Below are positions 7,461-15,486 of a DNA stretch of 16,395 nt, piece by piece. The stretch is from contig SVUH01000033.1 of assembly GCA_015063335.1 (NCBI GenBank), positions 1-16,395 of the forward strand, given 5' to 3'. The notes under the pieces are model-generated. The model made no database searches. It worked only from the letters and a program-made list of their open reading frames with translations, and was not told the DNA's origin. Each line of letters begins with the position of its first letter. The stretch's first letter is position 1. This stretch comes from Oscillospiraceae bacterium (GTDB lineage Bacteria; Bacillota_A; Clostridia; Oscillospirales; CAG-272). A program made the position numbers and the translations under genes.

Positions 7461-7543
7461 GGTGCGAGAAACGGGACTTGAACCCGTACGGTGTAACCAC
7501 ACGCCCCTCAAACGTGCGCGTCTGCCAGTTCCGCCACTCTCGC
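7460..7543 (-). tRNA. tRNA-Leu, anticodon GAG, CCA encoded
   Basis: On the minus strand the acceptor stem GCGAGAG (7543-7537) pairs with TTCTCGC (7470-7464), with one G-U pair. The anticodon arm is CACGT, loop TTGAGGG, GCGTG, giving anticodon GAG. A class II variable arm (around GTTACACC) and the T-arm ACGGGTTCAAGTCCCGT follow. The discriminator is A, and CCA is encoded at 7462-7460. The length with CCA is 84 nt. It has its own promoter and terminator. Confidence 0.96.
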
Positions 7544-7572
7544 ATATCGGTTGCCCCGTAGGCAACATATAT

Positions 7573-7600
7573 ATTATACACTTTTTTTCTGAAATGTCAA
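7573..7600 (-). promoter_or_regulatory. Promoter of tRNA-Leu
   Basis: On the minus strand, TTGACA (7600-7595) and TATAAT (7578-7573) are spaced 16 nt apart, both perfect consensus. The short leader contains the small hairpin GTTGCC/GGCAAC (7550-7565) just before the tRNA 5' end. Confidence 0.88.
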
Positions 7601-7692
7601 TACCTTTTTCGGATTTTTTTTGAGATTTTTTTATTTTTTTTATTGATACCAAAAGAACGCTTTAAATACGTATATTTTATGTTAAAAATTGC

Positions 7693-7721
7693 TTTATACA
7701 TATTCCCCTACAAGCTATAAT
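7693..7721 (+). promoter_or_regulatory. Candidate promoter of the M50 protease gene
   Basis: A consensus TATAAT (7716-7721) lies 17 nt after a weak TTTATA (7693-7698), and about 35 nt before the start codon. The -10 is convincing; the -35 is weak. Confidence 0.5.
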
Positions 7722-7755
7722 ATCATTTCATATAGATTTTTGCGAGGTGTAGAAA

Positions 7756-8331
7756 ATGCGATGTAAAATATCCGTGGGTATTCTTGCCGTACTTATGCTT
7801 ATCACGCTATCCGTTGCTTCTCCCCGTTATTTTCTTCCCGTGATCTTCGCCATCACTCTGCACGAGCTTGGTCACGTTCTCATGGCAAGGGTATGCAAAA
7901 TACAGCTTCGCGAATTAAAGCTCGGCATTTTCGGCGCGGCGCTGTCTTTGCAAAGCTGTCTGTATTCATACAAAAAGGAAATACTTCTCTGTATTGGTGG
8001 ACCGCTTGTGAATTTTCTGTCTGCCATTACGGTGACCGCATTTTTTGACACCCCGAACTTTGAATATTTCAAGGAGTGCTCCATAGCGCTCGGCGCGCTC
8101 AATCTTCTGCCTATTTCGGGCTTTGACGGCGGTAGGATATTCTCCGCTCTCCTCTCTATGATCCTGCCGCCGCGCTCCGTAGAAGCTTTAAGCAAAGTCA
8201 TTTCCTTTATTCTGATTTTTACGCTATGGTGCTTCTCCGTCTATCTGCTCATAAAAATATCCGCCACTCTTTCCCTTTTCATGTTTTCCCTTTCACTCTT
8301 TGCAAAAATATTTCTTCCCGACACCGTTTGA
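7756..8331 (+). CDS. M50 family site-2 intramembrane metalloprotease (SpoIVFB-like)
   Basis: This is a 191-residue polytopic membrane protein with the zinc site HELGH (H36, E37, H40) in one helix and a second conserved segment, NLLPISGFDGGR, supplying D124. These are the defining features of M50 proteases, which cleave substrates inside the membrane. GGPLVNFL is also typical of the family. Of the M50 subgroups it looks most like the compact SpoIVFB type. At 191 residues it ends after the last helices and lacks the C-terminal CBS domain of B. subtilis SpoIVFB. No SpoIVFA partner is adjacent. GAGGTG at 7744-7749 supports the ATG at 7756. It appears monocistronic, between tRNA-Leu and the pot operon. 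Its substrate cannot be told from sequence: pro-sigma-K, an anti-sigma factor or another membrane protein are all possible. Confidence 0.9.
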   Translation: MRCKISVGILAVLMLITLSVASPRYFLPVIFAITLHELGHVLMARVCKIQLRELKLGIFGAALSLQSCLYSYKKEILLCIGGPLVNFLSAITVTAFFDTPNFEYFKECSIALGALNLLPISGFDGGRIFSALLSMILPPRSVEALSKVISFILIFTLWCFSVYLLIKISATLSLFMFSLSLFAKIFLPDTV

Positions 8332-8480
8332 TTTAAAAAAGTGCCGTCCTCGCCTTTTTTGAGGATTTGGGAGATTTTTAAAGTATAACGGAGAATTCGG
8401 GAGGTTTTCATTTAAAAAACACGCGCGGCAGCCCTTAATTAAATTTATTGGCGATTTTTTGAGAAATTTCGCAAAATATA

Positions 8481-8509
8481 TTGCATTTTAAGAAAAATTC
8501 TGTTACAAT
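8481..8509 (+). promoter_or_regulatory. Promoter of the pot operon
   Basis: TTGCAT (8481-8486) and TACAAT (8504-8509) are spaced 17 nt, each one mismatch or so from consensus. Transcription would start near 8516. The upstream stretch 8332-8480 is AT-rich and shows no gene and only a weak hairpin (TCCTC/GAGGA near 8347-8365). Confidence 0.65.
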
Positions 8510-8558
8510 AGAATATGAGTCTTTTTACATAGTAAAATCCTCGCACATTTTATATCTC

Positions 8559-8615
8559 GAAGGAGTTTTTATGTGGAATGAAAACAAAGCTGATAGAATT
8601 AAAGAATATTTGTAA
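8559..8615 (+). promoter_or_regulatory. Shine-Dalgarno with overlapping 14-codon ORF at potA start
   Basis: GAAGGAG (8559-8565) lies 5 nt from an ATG at 8571. That ATG opens a 14-codon frame ([14 protein letters not shown], stop at 8613) overlapping potA in another frame. The potA ATG at 8578 is 12 nt from the same site, longer than ideal. No better in-frame start for potA exists between the ribosome site and the conserved N terminus. Confidence 0.5.
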
Positions 8616-9699
8616 ATCCTTTGACGGTGAGCAAATTCTTTCAAACGTTGATCTTTATATTCACGACCATGAGTTTATTACTCTGCTCGGTCCGTCAGGC
8701 TGCGGTAAAACTACCACTCTGCGTATAATCGGCGGCTTTGAAGCCCCCGACGACGGAGAGGTCTTTTTTGACGGAAAAATGATAAATAACGTGCCTGCGC
8801 ACAAGAGAAACGTTAATACCGTTTTCCAGAGATACGCGCTTTTCCCGCACCTCAACGTGTATGACAACATTGCGTTTGGTTTGCGCGTTAAAAAGGTAAA
8901 GGAGCACGAGATCGCAGAGCGCGTAAGCGAAATGCTCGCTCTGGTTAACCTCAAGGGCTTTGAGATGCGCGACGTTTCCCTGCTCTCGGGCGGTCAGCAG
9001 CAGCGTGTCGCTATCGCCCGCGCTCTTATAAACGAGCCAAAGGTCCTTCTTCTGGACGAGCCTCTGGCAGCTCTTGACCTCAAGCTACGCAAGGACATGC
9101 AGGTCGAGCTTAAAAACATTCAGGCAAAGACGGGAATCACCTTTATTTACGTTACACACGACCAGGAGGAAGCGCTGTCTATGTCTGACACTGTAGTCGT
9201 TATGGCTGACGGAAAGATACAGCAGATCGGTACTCCTACGGATATTTACAACGAGCCCGTAAACGCTTTCGTTGCGGACTTTATCGGCGAATCAAACATA
9301 CTTGACGGCGTTATGCTCAAGGACTTTTGCGTAAAGTTTGCGTCTCACACCTTTGACTGCCTTGACAAGGGCTTTGCTCAGGGTGAGCCCGTTGACGTCG
9401 TTGTAAGACCTGAGGACGTTGACGTCGTGCCCGTCGAGCGTGGCATGCTTTCGGGACTTGTTACCTCGGTTACCTTTAAGGGCGTTCACTACGAGATCAT
9501 CGTTGACATTGACGGCTTTAAGTGGATGATACAGACGACCGACTACGTTGCTCCCGATTCCGTGATCGGCGTGTATATCGAGCCCGATGCAATACATATA
9601 ATGAAGAAATCCGAATATTCCAATATGTTCGGTGACTATTCGACCTTCTCTGACGAAATGGAGCATCTTTCTGACGTTGCGGAGGACGAGGCGGAATGA
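8578..9699 (+). CDS. potA: Spermidine/putrescine ABC transporter ATP-binding protein
   Basis: This 373-residue cytoplasmic ATPase powers polyamine import with PotB and PotCD. The N-terminal nucleotide-binding domain shows the Walker A motif GPSGCGKTT, the Q-loop in [18 protein letters not shown], the ABC signature [15 protein letters not shown], Walker [16 protein letters not shown], and the switch histidine in [13 protein letters not shown]-terminal TOBE-like regulatory domain follows ([11 protein letters not shown] onwards), as expected for the CUT1/PotA group. The acidic tail (EDEAE) is variable. Its stop codon overlaps the potB start as ATGA, indicating translational coupling. Other MOI-type transporters share this ATPase; the polyamine assignment rests on the fused PotD-like domain downstream. 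Confidence 0.95.
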   Translation: MKTKLIELKNICKSFDGEQILSNVDLYIHDHEFITLLGPSGCGKTTTLRIIGGFEAPDDGEVFFDGKMINNVPAHKRNVNTVFQRYALFPHLNVYDNIAFGLRVKKVKEHEIAERVSEMLALVNLKGFEMRDVSLLSGGQQQRVAIARALINEPKVLLLDEPLAALDLKLRKDMQVELKNIQAKTGITFIYVTHDQEEALSMSDTVVVMADGKIQQIGTPTDIYNEPVNAFVADFIGESNILDGVMLKDFCVKFASHTFDCLDKGFAQGEPVDVVVRPEDVDVVPVERGMLSGLVTSVTFKGVHYEIIVDIDGFKWMIQTTDYVAPDSVIGVYIEPDAIHIMKKSEYSNMFGDYSTFSDEMEHLSDVAEDEAE

Positions 9700-10541
9700 C
9701 TAAAAATACGCATCGCGCATCGCTGCTTCAGCGGTATGCAGCGGCGCCGCACATTGTATGGTCGGTTCTGTTTATCATAGTTCCGCTTATATTCGTAGCG
9801 TACTATGCGTTTACGGACACCGCGACTCATAGCTTTACCCTCTCAAACATAGCGGCATTCTTTACGAGAGATTATCTGATCATATTCTGGAAATCGGTAA
9901 AGCTTGCGCTGATCGCCACCGCAATTTGCCTTTTGCTCGGTTACCCTATCGCGTATTTTATAACCATGTGCAAGCCAAGCACTCAGAGATTGCTTATTAT
10001 TCTCTTGATGCTTCCCATGTGGATGAACTTCCTTATCCGTACCTACGCTATAATGACGCTTCTTCAGGACACGGGAATCATAAATACGCTTATCGGAAAG
10101 ATAGGAATTGAGCCTATTCATATTATCGGCACGGAGACCGCGGTCGTCATCGGAATGGTATACGACTTTCTTCCGTACATGATACTTCCGATATATTCCG
10201 TAATGGCAAAGATGGATCACCGCCTTATCGAGGCTGCCGCCGACCTCGGCTGCAACGGCTTCACCATACTCAGAAAGGTTATTTTCCCTTTGAGTGTTTC
10301 GGGCGTTATTTCGGGAGTCACGATGGTTTTCGTACCCTCGATCAGTACCTTCTATATCTCCCAAAAGCTCGGTGGAGTTGACACCCTGCTCATCGGTGAC
10401 GTTATAGAGCAGCACTATACCTCATCAAACTACAACATGACGGCTTCCCTGTCATTCGTTCTTATGATGATACTTATAGTAGGACTTGCGATCGTTAACC
10501 ACTACACGGACGACGATTCGGGAGGAGGTATGATACTGTGA
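9696..10541 (+). CDS. potB: Polyamine ABC transporter permease
   Basis: This 281-residue inner-membrane permease has about six transmembrane segments and the EAA loop that docks on the ATPase ([20 protein letters not shown]). Its N-terminal helix ([20 protein letters not shown]) and the segment [18 protein letters not shown] match PotB of the binding-protein-dependent permease family. The ATG at 9696 overlaps the potA stop by 4 nt, and its own stop overlaps the next GTG start by 3 nt. It pairs with the PotC half of the downstream fusion to form the channel. The C terminus is short ([10 protein letters not shown]), and its codons also carry the Shine-Dalgarno of potCD. Confidence 0.95.
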   Translation: MTKNTHRASLLQRYAAAPHIVWSVLFIIVPLIFVAYYAFTDTATHSFTLSNIAAFFTRDYLIIFWKSVKLALIATAICLLLGYPIAYFITMCKPSTQRLLIILLMLPMWMNFLIRTYAIMTLLQDTGIINTLIGKIGIEPIHIIGTETAVVIGMVYDFLPYMILPIYSVMAKMDHRLIEAAADLGCNGFTILRKVIFPLSVSGVISGVTMVFVPSISTFYISQKLGGVDTLLIGDVIEQHYTSSNYNMTASLSFVLMMILIVGLAIVNHYTDDDSGGGMIL

Positions 10542-12727
10542 AAAGGTTTTCTAAATTTTACATAGGTCTTATACTGTTTCTTCTGTTTGCGCCCATTGCG
10601 GTAATGATATTCTTCTCCTTTAACGAGGGAAAAAGCACTGCTGTTTTCAGCGGCTTCTCCATAAAGTGGTACGCAGAGCTTTTCAGCAACAGCGAGATAC
10701 TCAATGCGCTGAAAAATTCTCTCATTCTTGCCGTTGCGTCCGCCGCTATATCCACCGTTCTCGGAACTGCCGCGGCGTTCGGTATCCACCACATGAAGCA
10801 GAAGCACTTCCGCCAGTCGCTCATGACCGTAACGAACATTCCTATCATGAATCCCGAAATTATCACGGGTATTTCAATGATGTTCCTGTTCGTTTTCGTA
10901 GGCGGTATATTAAATCTTTCGACCAAGCTGAACTTCTGGACTATGCTTATAGCCCACATCACGTTCTGCTTACCCTACGTTATACTTAACGTATTGCCGA
11001 AATTCAAGCAAATGGACAAGTCGCTCCCCGAGGCGGCTCTTGATCTTGGCTGCACTCCCATGCAGTCCTTCTTCAAGGTTCAGCTTCCTGCGATAATGCC
11101 CGGTGTTATAACGGGCATGCTCATGTCCTTCACGCTCTCCTTTGACGACTTCGTCATAAGCTACTTTACCTCGGGAACTGATTTCCAGACGCTTCCCATA
11201 CTCGTATACAGCATGACGAAAAAGTCCGTAAAGCCTACGATCTATGCGCTTTCGACCATCGTTTTCGTGCTTATACTCGTTCTGCTTCTTATAACCAATC
11301 GCGAAAAGTCCTCGGCTGAGGCGCTTGAAGCGAAAAAGGCAAAGCTTGAAAAGAAGCGTAAGCAAGCGATTGCAAGGGCAAACAAGAGTAAAAAGCAAAA
11401 GCTTGCCTCGAGCACGGTTGTAAATGACAATCCTCAGCCCTCACATAAGCGTTCGGGATATACGGGCAAGATAGTTGCCTTGGTATGTGCCGTTACTCTT
11501 ATTGTCGGACTTTGCGTATCGATTGGCGTTTATACGGGCGAAACGGTAACGCTCAACGTATACAACTGGGGTGAATACATCTCGGACGGCTCGGACGATT
11601 CTCTTGACGTAAACGAGGCATTCGAGGAATACTGCCGCGATACGCTCGGAATGAAGGTCAAGGTCAATTACGTAACGTACACCTCTAACGAGGATATGTA
11701 TGCAAAGCTCTCGGCAGGCGCTGTAAGCTACGACGTAATAGTCCCCTCGGACTACATGATAGCACGTCTTGCTGACGAAAAGCTTTTGCAGGAGCTTAAC
11801 TTCGATAACATTCCTAACTACGAGAAGTGTATCTCGGACGATTTCAAGGGACTCTATTACGACCCCGAAAATAAATTCTCCGTTCCCTACACCTACGGAA
11901 TGATTGGCGTTATTTACGATGCGAACCGCGTTGATGCAGAGGACACGGGAGACTGGGATCTGATGTGGAATTCCAAGTATACAGGTCAGATAGTTCAGTT
12001 CAACAACGCGCGTGACGCGTTCGGAACTGCGTTTTACAAGCTCGGTCTTGACGTAAATACCACCGACACGGCGGCGTGGGACGCGGGACTTGCAGAGCTC
12101 AAGCTCCAAAAGCCGCATCTTAAAAAGCTCGTTATGGACGAGGTGTTTAATATGATGGAAACGGGCGAGGCGGCAATAGGCGCATATTACGCCGGTGACT
12201 ATCTTACCATGGTTGAAAATCAGGCAGAAAACGTTGATCTTAGGTTCTATTATCCCGAAAACACCAACCTCTTTGTTGACGCTATGTGTATTCCCACGTG
12301 CGCACAAAACAAGGAGCTTGCCGAGGCATATATAAACTTCATGCTTGGCAAGGAGGCGGCAACTGCTAACGCAGAGTACATCTGCTACGCTTCTCCGAAT
12401 TCCCTTGTCGTAAACAACCCCGAATACATCGACTATATGGGCGAGGACGGCATGGCGGTGCTCTACCCCGAGGGATTTGATTTTGCGGCGAAGTACAACG
12501 AAAACTGCTACAAGGATCTTGACAAGTCAACCAAGGAACACCTCAATTCCAAATGGGAAGAATTCAAGACGGGCATGGACGACGAGCAAGAGGGCTTTTT
12601 CGAAGCCTCCGACTGGATAATAATTGCGGCTATTTCAGGATCTGTCGTATGGCTTATAACCGCTAAGATAATTAAGCGCTGCCGTATGAGAAAAACGCTT
12701 AAGACCGTAAGAGCCGGCAAGCAATAA
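10538..12727 (+). CDS. potCD: Fused PotC permease-PotD polyamine-binding protein
   Basis: This is a 729-residue fusion. Residues 1-255 are a PotC permease with about six helices and the EAA loop LPEAALDLGCTPMQSFFKVQ. A very basic cytoplasmic linker (about 256-310, lysine and arginine rich) leads to an extra helix (312-330) that places residues 335-690 outside. These are a PotD-type binding domain: VYNWGEYIS, SNEDMYAKL, DVIVPSDYMIARL, KFSVPYTYGMIGVIYD, LFVDAMCIP. Unusually, a further hydrophobic helix (693-710) and a basic tail (KRCRMRK) follow, so the binding domain seems tethered at both ends. The GTG at 10538 has GGAGGAGGT 8 nt upstream. Permease/binding-protein fusions replace a lipoprotein PotD in some Firmicutes. 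Relative to E. coli PotD, the segment aligned to DDAREVF reads NNARDAF, so the exact polyamine preference is uncertain. Confidence 0.93.
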   Translation: MKRFSKFYIGLILFLLFAPIAVMIFFSFNEGKSTAVFSGFSIKWYAELFSNSEILNALKNSLILAVASAAISTVLGTAAAFGIHHMKQKHFRQSLMTVTNIPIMNPEIITGISMMFLFVFVGGILNLSTKLNFWTMLIAHITFCLPYVILNVLPKFKQMDKSLPEAALDLGCTPMQSFFKVQLPAIMPGVITGMLMSFTLSFDDFVISYFTSGTDFQTLPILVYSMTKKSVKPTIYALSTIVFVLILVLLLITNREKSSAEALEAKKAKLEKKRKQAIARANKSKKQKLASSTVVNDNPQPSHKRSGYTGKIVALVCAVTLIVGLCVSIGVYTGETVTLNVYNWGEYISDGSDDSLDVNEAFEEYCRDTLGMKVKVNYVTYTSNEDMYAKLSAGAVSYDVIVPSDYMIARLADEKLLQELNFDNIPNYEKCISDDFKGLYYDPENKFSVPYTYGMIGVIYDANRVDAEDTGDWDLMWNSKYTGQIVQFNNARDAFGTAFYKLGLDVNTTDTAAWDAGLAELKLQKPHLKKLVMDEVFNMMETGEAAIGAYYAGDYLTMVENQAENVDLRFYYPENTNLFVDAMCIPTCAQNKELAEAYINFMLGKEAATANAEYICYASPNSLVVNNPEYIDYMGEDGMAVLYPEGFDFAAKYNENCYKDLDKSTKEHLNSKWEEFKTGMDDEQEGFFEASDWIIIAAISGSVVWLITAKIIKRCRMRKTLKTVRAGKQ

Positions 12728-12738
12728 AATAATAAAAA

Positions 12739-12790
12739 ATCCCTGCTTTGCTTGCACCCGAGTGTGTAAATACAGCAGGGATCTTTTATT
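12739..12790 (+). terminator. Terminator of the pot operon
   Basis: ATCCCTGCT (12739-12747) pairs with AGCAGGGAT (12774-12782), followed by CTTTTATT. The loop is long (26 nt) and itself holds a small GCAC/TGTG pairing. Confidence 0.7.
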
Positions 12791-12846
12791 GAGGGTTATA
12801 GCTAAAAAAGAATTTTAATTTTGTGCAAAATTGTTAAAATATTGCC

Positions 12847-12875
12847 TTGACATAATAGATCAAAAGTGCTATAAT
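12847..12875 (+). promoter_or_regulatory. Consensus promoter of the antiporter gene
   Basis: TTGACA (12847-12852) and TATAAT (12870-12875) are spaced 17 nt, a perfect sigma-A promoter. The leader would be about 30 nt. Confidence 0.9.
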
Positions 12876-12910
12876 TTGTAAGGTAATTTTTTGTGCTCAG
12901 GAGGGTCTTG

Positions 12911-14209
12911 ATGGACATTCTTTTAACATTATCAATAGCTCTGTTTGCAGGACTTATGCTGTCCCGTGTGGCAAAGCTATTAAAGCTGCCTGCGGTCACC
13001 GCATATCTTGTGGCAGGAATTCTTATAGGTCCCGCGCTTCTCGGCAAGCTCGGCGTTCTGTGGGGCATTCCCGGACTTGGCTTTACTAATATAGAGAGCC
13101 CTGCATTCAAATTAATTTCCGACGTAGCCCTTGGATTTATAGCATTTTCAATAGGAAACGAATTTCGTCTCTCCCAGCTTAAAAGCACTGGAAAGCAGGC
13201 TACTGTTATCGGTATCTTTCAGGCAGTCGTTACAACGCTTATAGTTGACGGCGCGCTTATCGGTCTGCACTTCATTCTCGGAGATAAGTTCCCGTTGCCC
13301 GCCGCTATAATTCTCGGCGCTATTGCTTCTGCTACTGCCCCCGCGGCAACGCTCATGGTCGTTCGTCAATACAAGGCAAAGGGTCCTCTTACCGATATTC
13401 TTCTTCCGATAGTTGCACTTGACGACGCGGTTGGACTTGTACTTTTTTCAATCTCATTCGGTGTTGCAAAGGCGCTCCTTCCCGGACAGGAGGTAAGCGT
13501 AATCTCCATCATCGTAGAGCCCCTTGTTGAGGTCGTGATTTCACTGCTTCTCGGCTTCATTATGGGCCAGCTGTTTACCTTCTTTGAGAGATTCTTCCAT
13601 TCAAACACTCGCCGTCTTGCAATGTCCGTAACGTTCGTGCTTCTGACGGTTGCGCTCTCTATGATAGAGTTTGAGATATTCGGAATACACGTGGCTTTCT
13701 CCTCGCTTCTCGTATGCATGATGCTCGGAACGGTTTTCTGCAACGAATGCGATTTTTCCGAGGAGCTTATGGACAGAGTAGACAAGTGGACAGCTCCCCT
13801 GTTCGTTCTGTTCTTCGTAATAAGCGGCGCAGAGCTTGATTTCTCGGTATTCAAGACTCCCGTTATTATACTTGTCGGTGTTGTTTATATTCTTTTCCGC
13901 TCGCTTGGAAAGTACTCGGGTGCGTTTGTCAGCGCAAAAGCTGTAAAGTGTGAACCTAACATAGTAAAATATCTCGGCATTACTCTTTTACCGCAAGCGG
14001 GTGTTGCGCTCGGTATGGCAATCAAGGCAGAGGCACTCGGCGATGTTGGAAGGATAGTTGCTAATATCACGCTTTTCGCAGTACTTATTTACGAAATAGT
14101 AGGTCCTATGCTCACTAAGATCTCCTTGCTCAAGGCGGGTGAGATCAAACCTGAGGAAAAGGTCAGCGCAAGAGAAAAAGCAAAGGCACTTAGTGAAGCA
14201 AAAAAATAA
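12911..14209 (+). CDS. CPA2-family cation/proton antiporter (KefB/NapA-like membrane domain)
   Basis: This 432-residue membrane protein of 12 or 13 helices exchanges a monovalent cation (Na+ or K+) for protons. LPAVTAYLVAGILIGPALLG near the N terminus, ASATAPAATLMVV (the broken-helix region), and ALDDAVGLVLFSISFG with the paired aspartates (D171, D172) of the ion site are characteristic of CPA2 exchangers. There is no C-terminal TrkA-N/RCK domain; the protein ends in a short charged helix (EKVSAREKAKALSEAKK). The ATG at 12911 is chosen because AGGAGG (12899-12904) is 6 nt upstream; a GTG at 12893 would precede that site. It is a single-gene unit with its own promoter and terminator. The transported cation and any gating partner cannot be read from the sequence. 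Confidence 0.92.
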   Translation: MDILLTLSIALFAGLMLSRVAKLLKLPAVTAYLVAGILIGPALLGKLGVLWGIPGLGFTNIESPAFKLISDVALGFIAFSIGNEFRLSQLKSTGKQATVIGIFQAVVTTLIVDGALIGLHFILGDKFPLPAAIILGAIASATAPAATLMVVRQYKAKGPLTDILLPIVALDDAVGLVLFSISFGVAKALLPGQEVSVISIIVEPLVEVVISLLLGFIMGQLFTFFERFFHSNTRRLAMSVTFVLLTVALSMIEFEIFGIHVAFSSLLVCMMLGTVFCNECDFSEELMDRVDKWTAPLFVLFFVISGAELDFSVFKTPVIILVGVVYILFRSLGKYSGAFVSAKAVKCEPNIVKYLGITLLPQAGVALGMAIKAEALGDVGRIVANITLFAVLIYEIVGPMLTKISLLKAGEIKPEEKVSAREKAKALSEAKK

Positions 14210-14216
14210 TACGTAT

Positions 14217-14250
14217 AAAAAAGGTTGCACTATTGTGCAACCTTTTCTTA
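14217..14250. terminator. Bidirectional terminator between antiporter and pdaA
   Basis: AAAAGGTTGCAC (14219-14230) pairs with GTGCAACCTTTT (14235-14246) around TATT. Each strand shows a T-rich run after the stem. The pdaA stop codon abuts the hairpin. Confidence 0.92.
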
Positions 14251-15024
14251 TTTTGTCAGCTCGTCAAGAGTGCCGAATGAATATCCAAGACTCTTAAGCT
14301 CGTCGATAACCTCGCCGAGTACTGCGGCGTTGGTCGCCGACGTCGGGTGTAGCAGTATCACCGCGCCGTTGTGCATGTTATCAAGGATTTTCTTCTTTGC
14401 AGCTTCTCTATCCATTTGCTTGACGTTATCCCAATCCTCATACGCAAAGCTCCAGAAAACAGTTTTGTACCCCATATCGCGCGCATATTCGAGGGATCTC
14501 GTATTAAAACGCCCCTCGGGGGGTCTGAAATACTTGCTCATTTCTCTACCCGTGTATTCACGGTAGACGTTCTCAAGCGACTCTATCTCCGACTTGAATT
14601 CTTCAAGGCTATCAAACTTAGTCACGTCGGGGTGCTTTGCGGTATGGTTGCATACCAAATGCCCCTCGTCTGCCATACGCACTACAAGCTCGGTATTTTT
14701 AATGATAAGATTTTCGAGCACGAAAAAAGCGCCCGTGACCTGCTTTTCTTTCATTACGTCGAGTATTTTCTCAACGTTTCCGTTCTCATATCCTGCGTCG
14801 AAGGTCAGGTAAACGACCTTTTCGCTCGCGCCGTCGCCGTGCTTGTGGTCGATATAATAAGCTCCAAACGACTCTGCGAACGAGAGATCGGGCCCGACAA
14901 GCGGCTGTCTGTGGTCCTTATTTCTGACGCAATACCAGCTTTTGGCGTCTGCTTCGCCAAAAGCGGTTAATGCAAAGCTCAAAAATAAGATCATAGACAC
15001 AGCAATTGCAATAGTTTTTTTCAT
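14248..15024 (-). CDS. pdaA: PdaA-like polysaccharide (peptidoglycan) deacetylase
   Basis: This 258-residue exported enzyme has an N-terminal signal peptide (MKKTIAIAVSMILFLSFALT, likely cleaved near AFGEADA) and a NodB carbohydrate-esterase family 4 domain. Motif 1 is TFDAGYENG (catalytic D76). Motif 2 is NHTAKHP (zinc ligands H127, H131). Then come RPPEGRF (R167) and the LLHPTS histidine (H226). The second motif-1 residue is alanine at position 77, where CE4 enzymes usually have aspartate and PdaA has asparagine. In B. subtilis PdaA deacetylates muramic acid so that muramic-delta-lactam forms in the spore cortex. The spacing and the SFGAYYIDHKHGD lead-in support this subgroup. AAGGAGG at 15031-15037 is 6 nt from the ATG. 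It stands alone, so a role in sporulation is inferred from family only. Confidence 0.88.
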   Translation of the reverse strand: MKKTIAIAVSMILFLSFALTAFGEADAKSWYCVRNKDHRQPLVGPDLSFAESFGAYYIDHKHGDGASEKVVYLTFDAGYENGNVEKILDVMKEKQVTGAFFVLENLIIKNTELVVRMADEGHLVCNHTAKHPDVTKFDSLEEFKSEIESLENVYREYTGREMSKYFRPPEGRFNTRSLEYARDMGYKTVFWSFAYEDWDNVKQMDREAAKKKILDNMHNGAVILLHPTSATNAAVLGEVIDELKSLGYSFGTLDELTK

Positions 15025-15111
15025 GGAATACCTCCTTTTGCAGTTGCTGTTATTATTATTTGCGTTTTTTTAAAAAATACAATATGTAAAAACTTCAAAA
15101 AATTTGAGAAA

Positions 15112-15139
15112 TATAAAAAGGCGGATATAATATCCGCCT
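15112..15139 (-). terminator. Terminator after the his-operon tail genes
   Basis: AGGCGGATA (15119-15127) pairs with TATCCGCCT (15131-15139) around TAA. On the minus strand the stem is followed by TTTTATAT, so it ends the transcript coming from hisIE. Confidence 0.85.
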
Positions 15140-15156
15140 ATCTTTATATTATTTTA

Positions 15157-15486
15157 TCAAAAAATACCGTGATTATACTTTATCATAGCCCAAAAGCTGA
15201 TCACAAGCCCTGCTACTATTCCAATGAGTAACTCAGCCGTTCCGACAATTGCGAGCGCATCTATCTGCGTTTTTTCATAAACGAGGAAAAGAACACCATA
15301 CAGTATGACCGACACACCTATTATAAGCGTTCCCAACCCGACGAGCCGCCCGAATGGCTTTCTGTCTTCTTCGGCAACTCTTTTTCTGTGATACGAATGA
15401 AGCGAGGATATATTTCCCGTCATATTGATAATGCCTATAACGCAAACCAAAACACCTAATACAAGAGTCGTCAAAAACGCCGTCAT
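15157..15486 (-). CDS. Small membrane protein, DUF3784-like
   Basis: This 109-residue protein has three hydrophobic segments (FLTTLVLGVLVCVIGIINM, LVGLGTLIIGVSVILYGVLF, and a C-terminal one around LLIGIVAGLVISFWAM). A basic loop, SLHSYHRKRVAEEDRKPFGR, separates the first two. The pattern of helix, short charged loop and helix resembles DUF3784 membrane proteins of unknown function, though I am not certain of the family. Its ATG overlaps the stop of the SdpI-like gene as ATGA, so the two are translationally coupled, and the pair may act as one membrane complex. Confidence 0.75.
   Translation of the reverse strand: MTAFLTTLVLGVLVCVIGIINMTGNISSLHSYHRKRVAEEDRKPFGRLVGLGTLIIGVSVILYGVLFLVYEKTQIDALAIVGTAELLIGIVAGLVISFWAMIKYNHGIF

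Noticed and set aside
2096..7543. Genomic island integrated at the tRNA-Leu 3' end carrying the TIR-LRR operon
   Set aside because: The operon is on the correct side of the tRNA and tRNA-end copies exist, but both copies lie beside the tRNA, none is seen near 2050-2095, and no integrase is present.
7215..7652. Open frame of 145 codons on the - strand, and smaller ones at 7017-7260
   Set aside because: They translate the tRNA-Leu gene, its terminators and the tRNA-derived repeats; GGTGRRARLRGVWLHRTGSS is the usual false peptide of a tRNA-Leu.
12893..12910. GTG start at 12893 for the antiporter
   Set aside because: It lies upstream of the strong AGGAGG site, which is correctly placed for the ATG at 12911.
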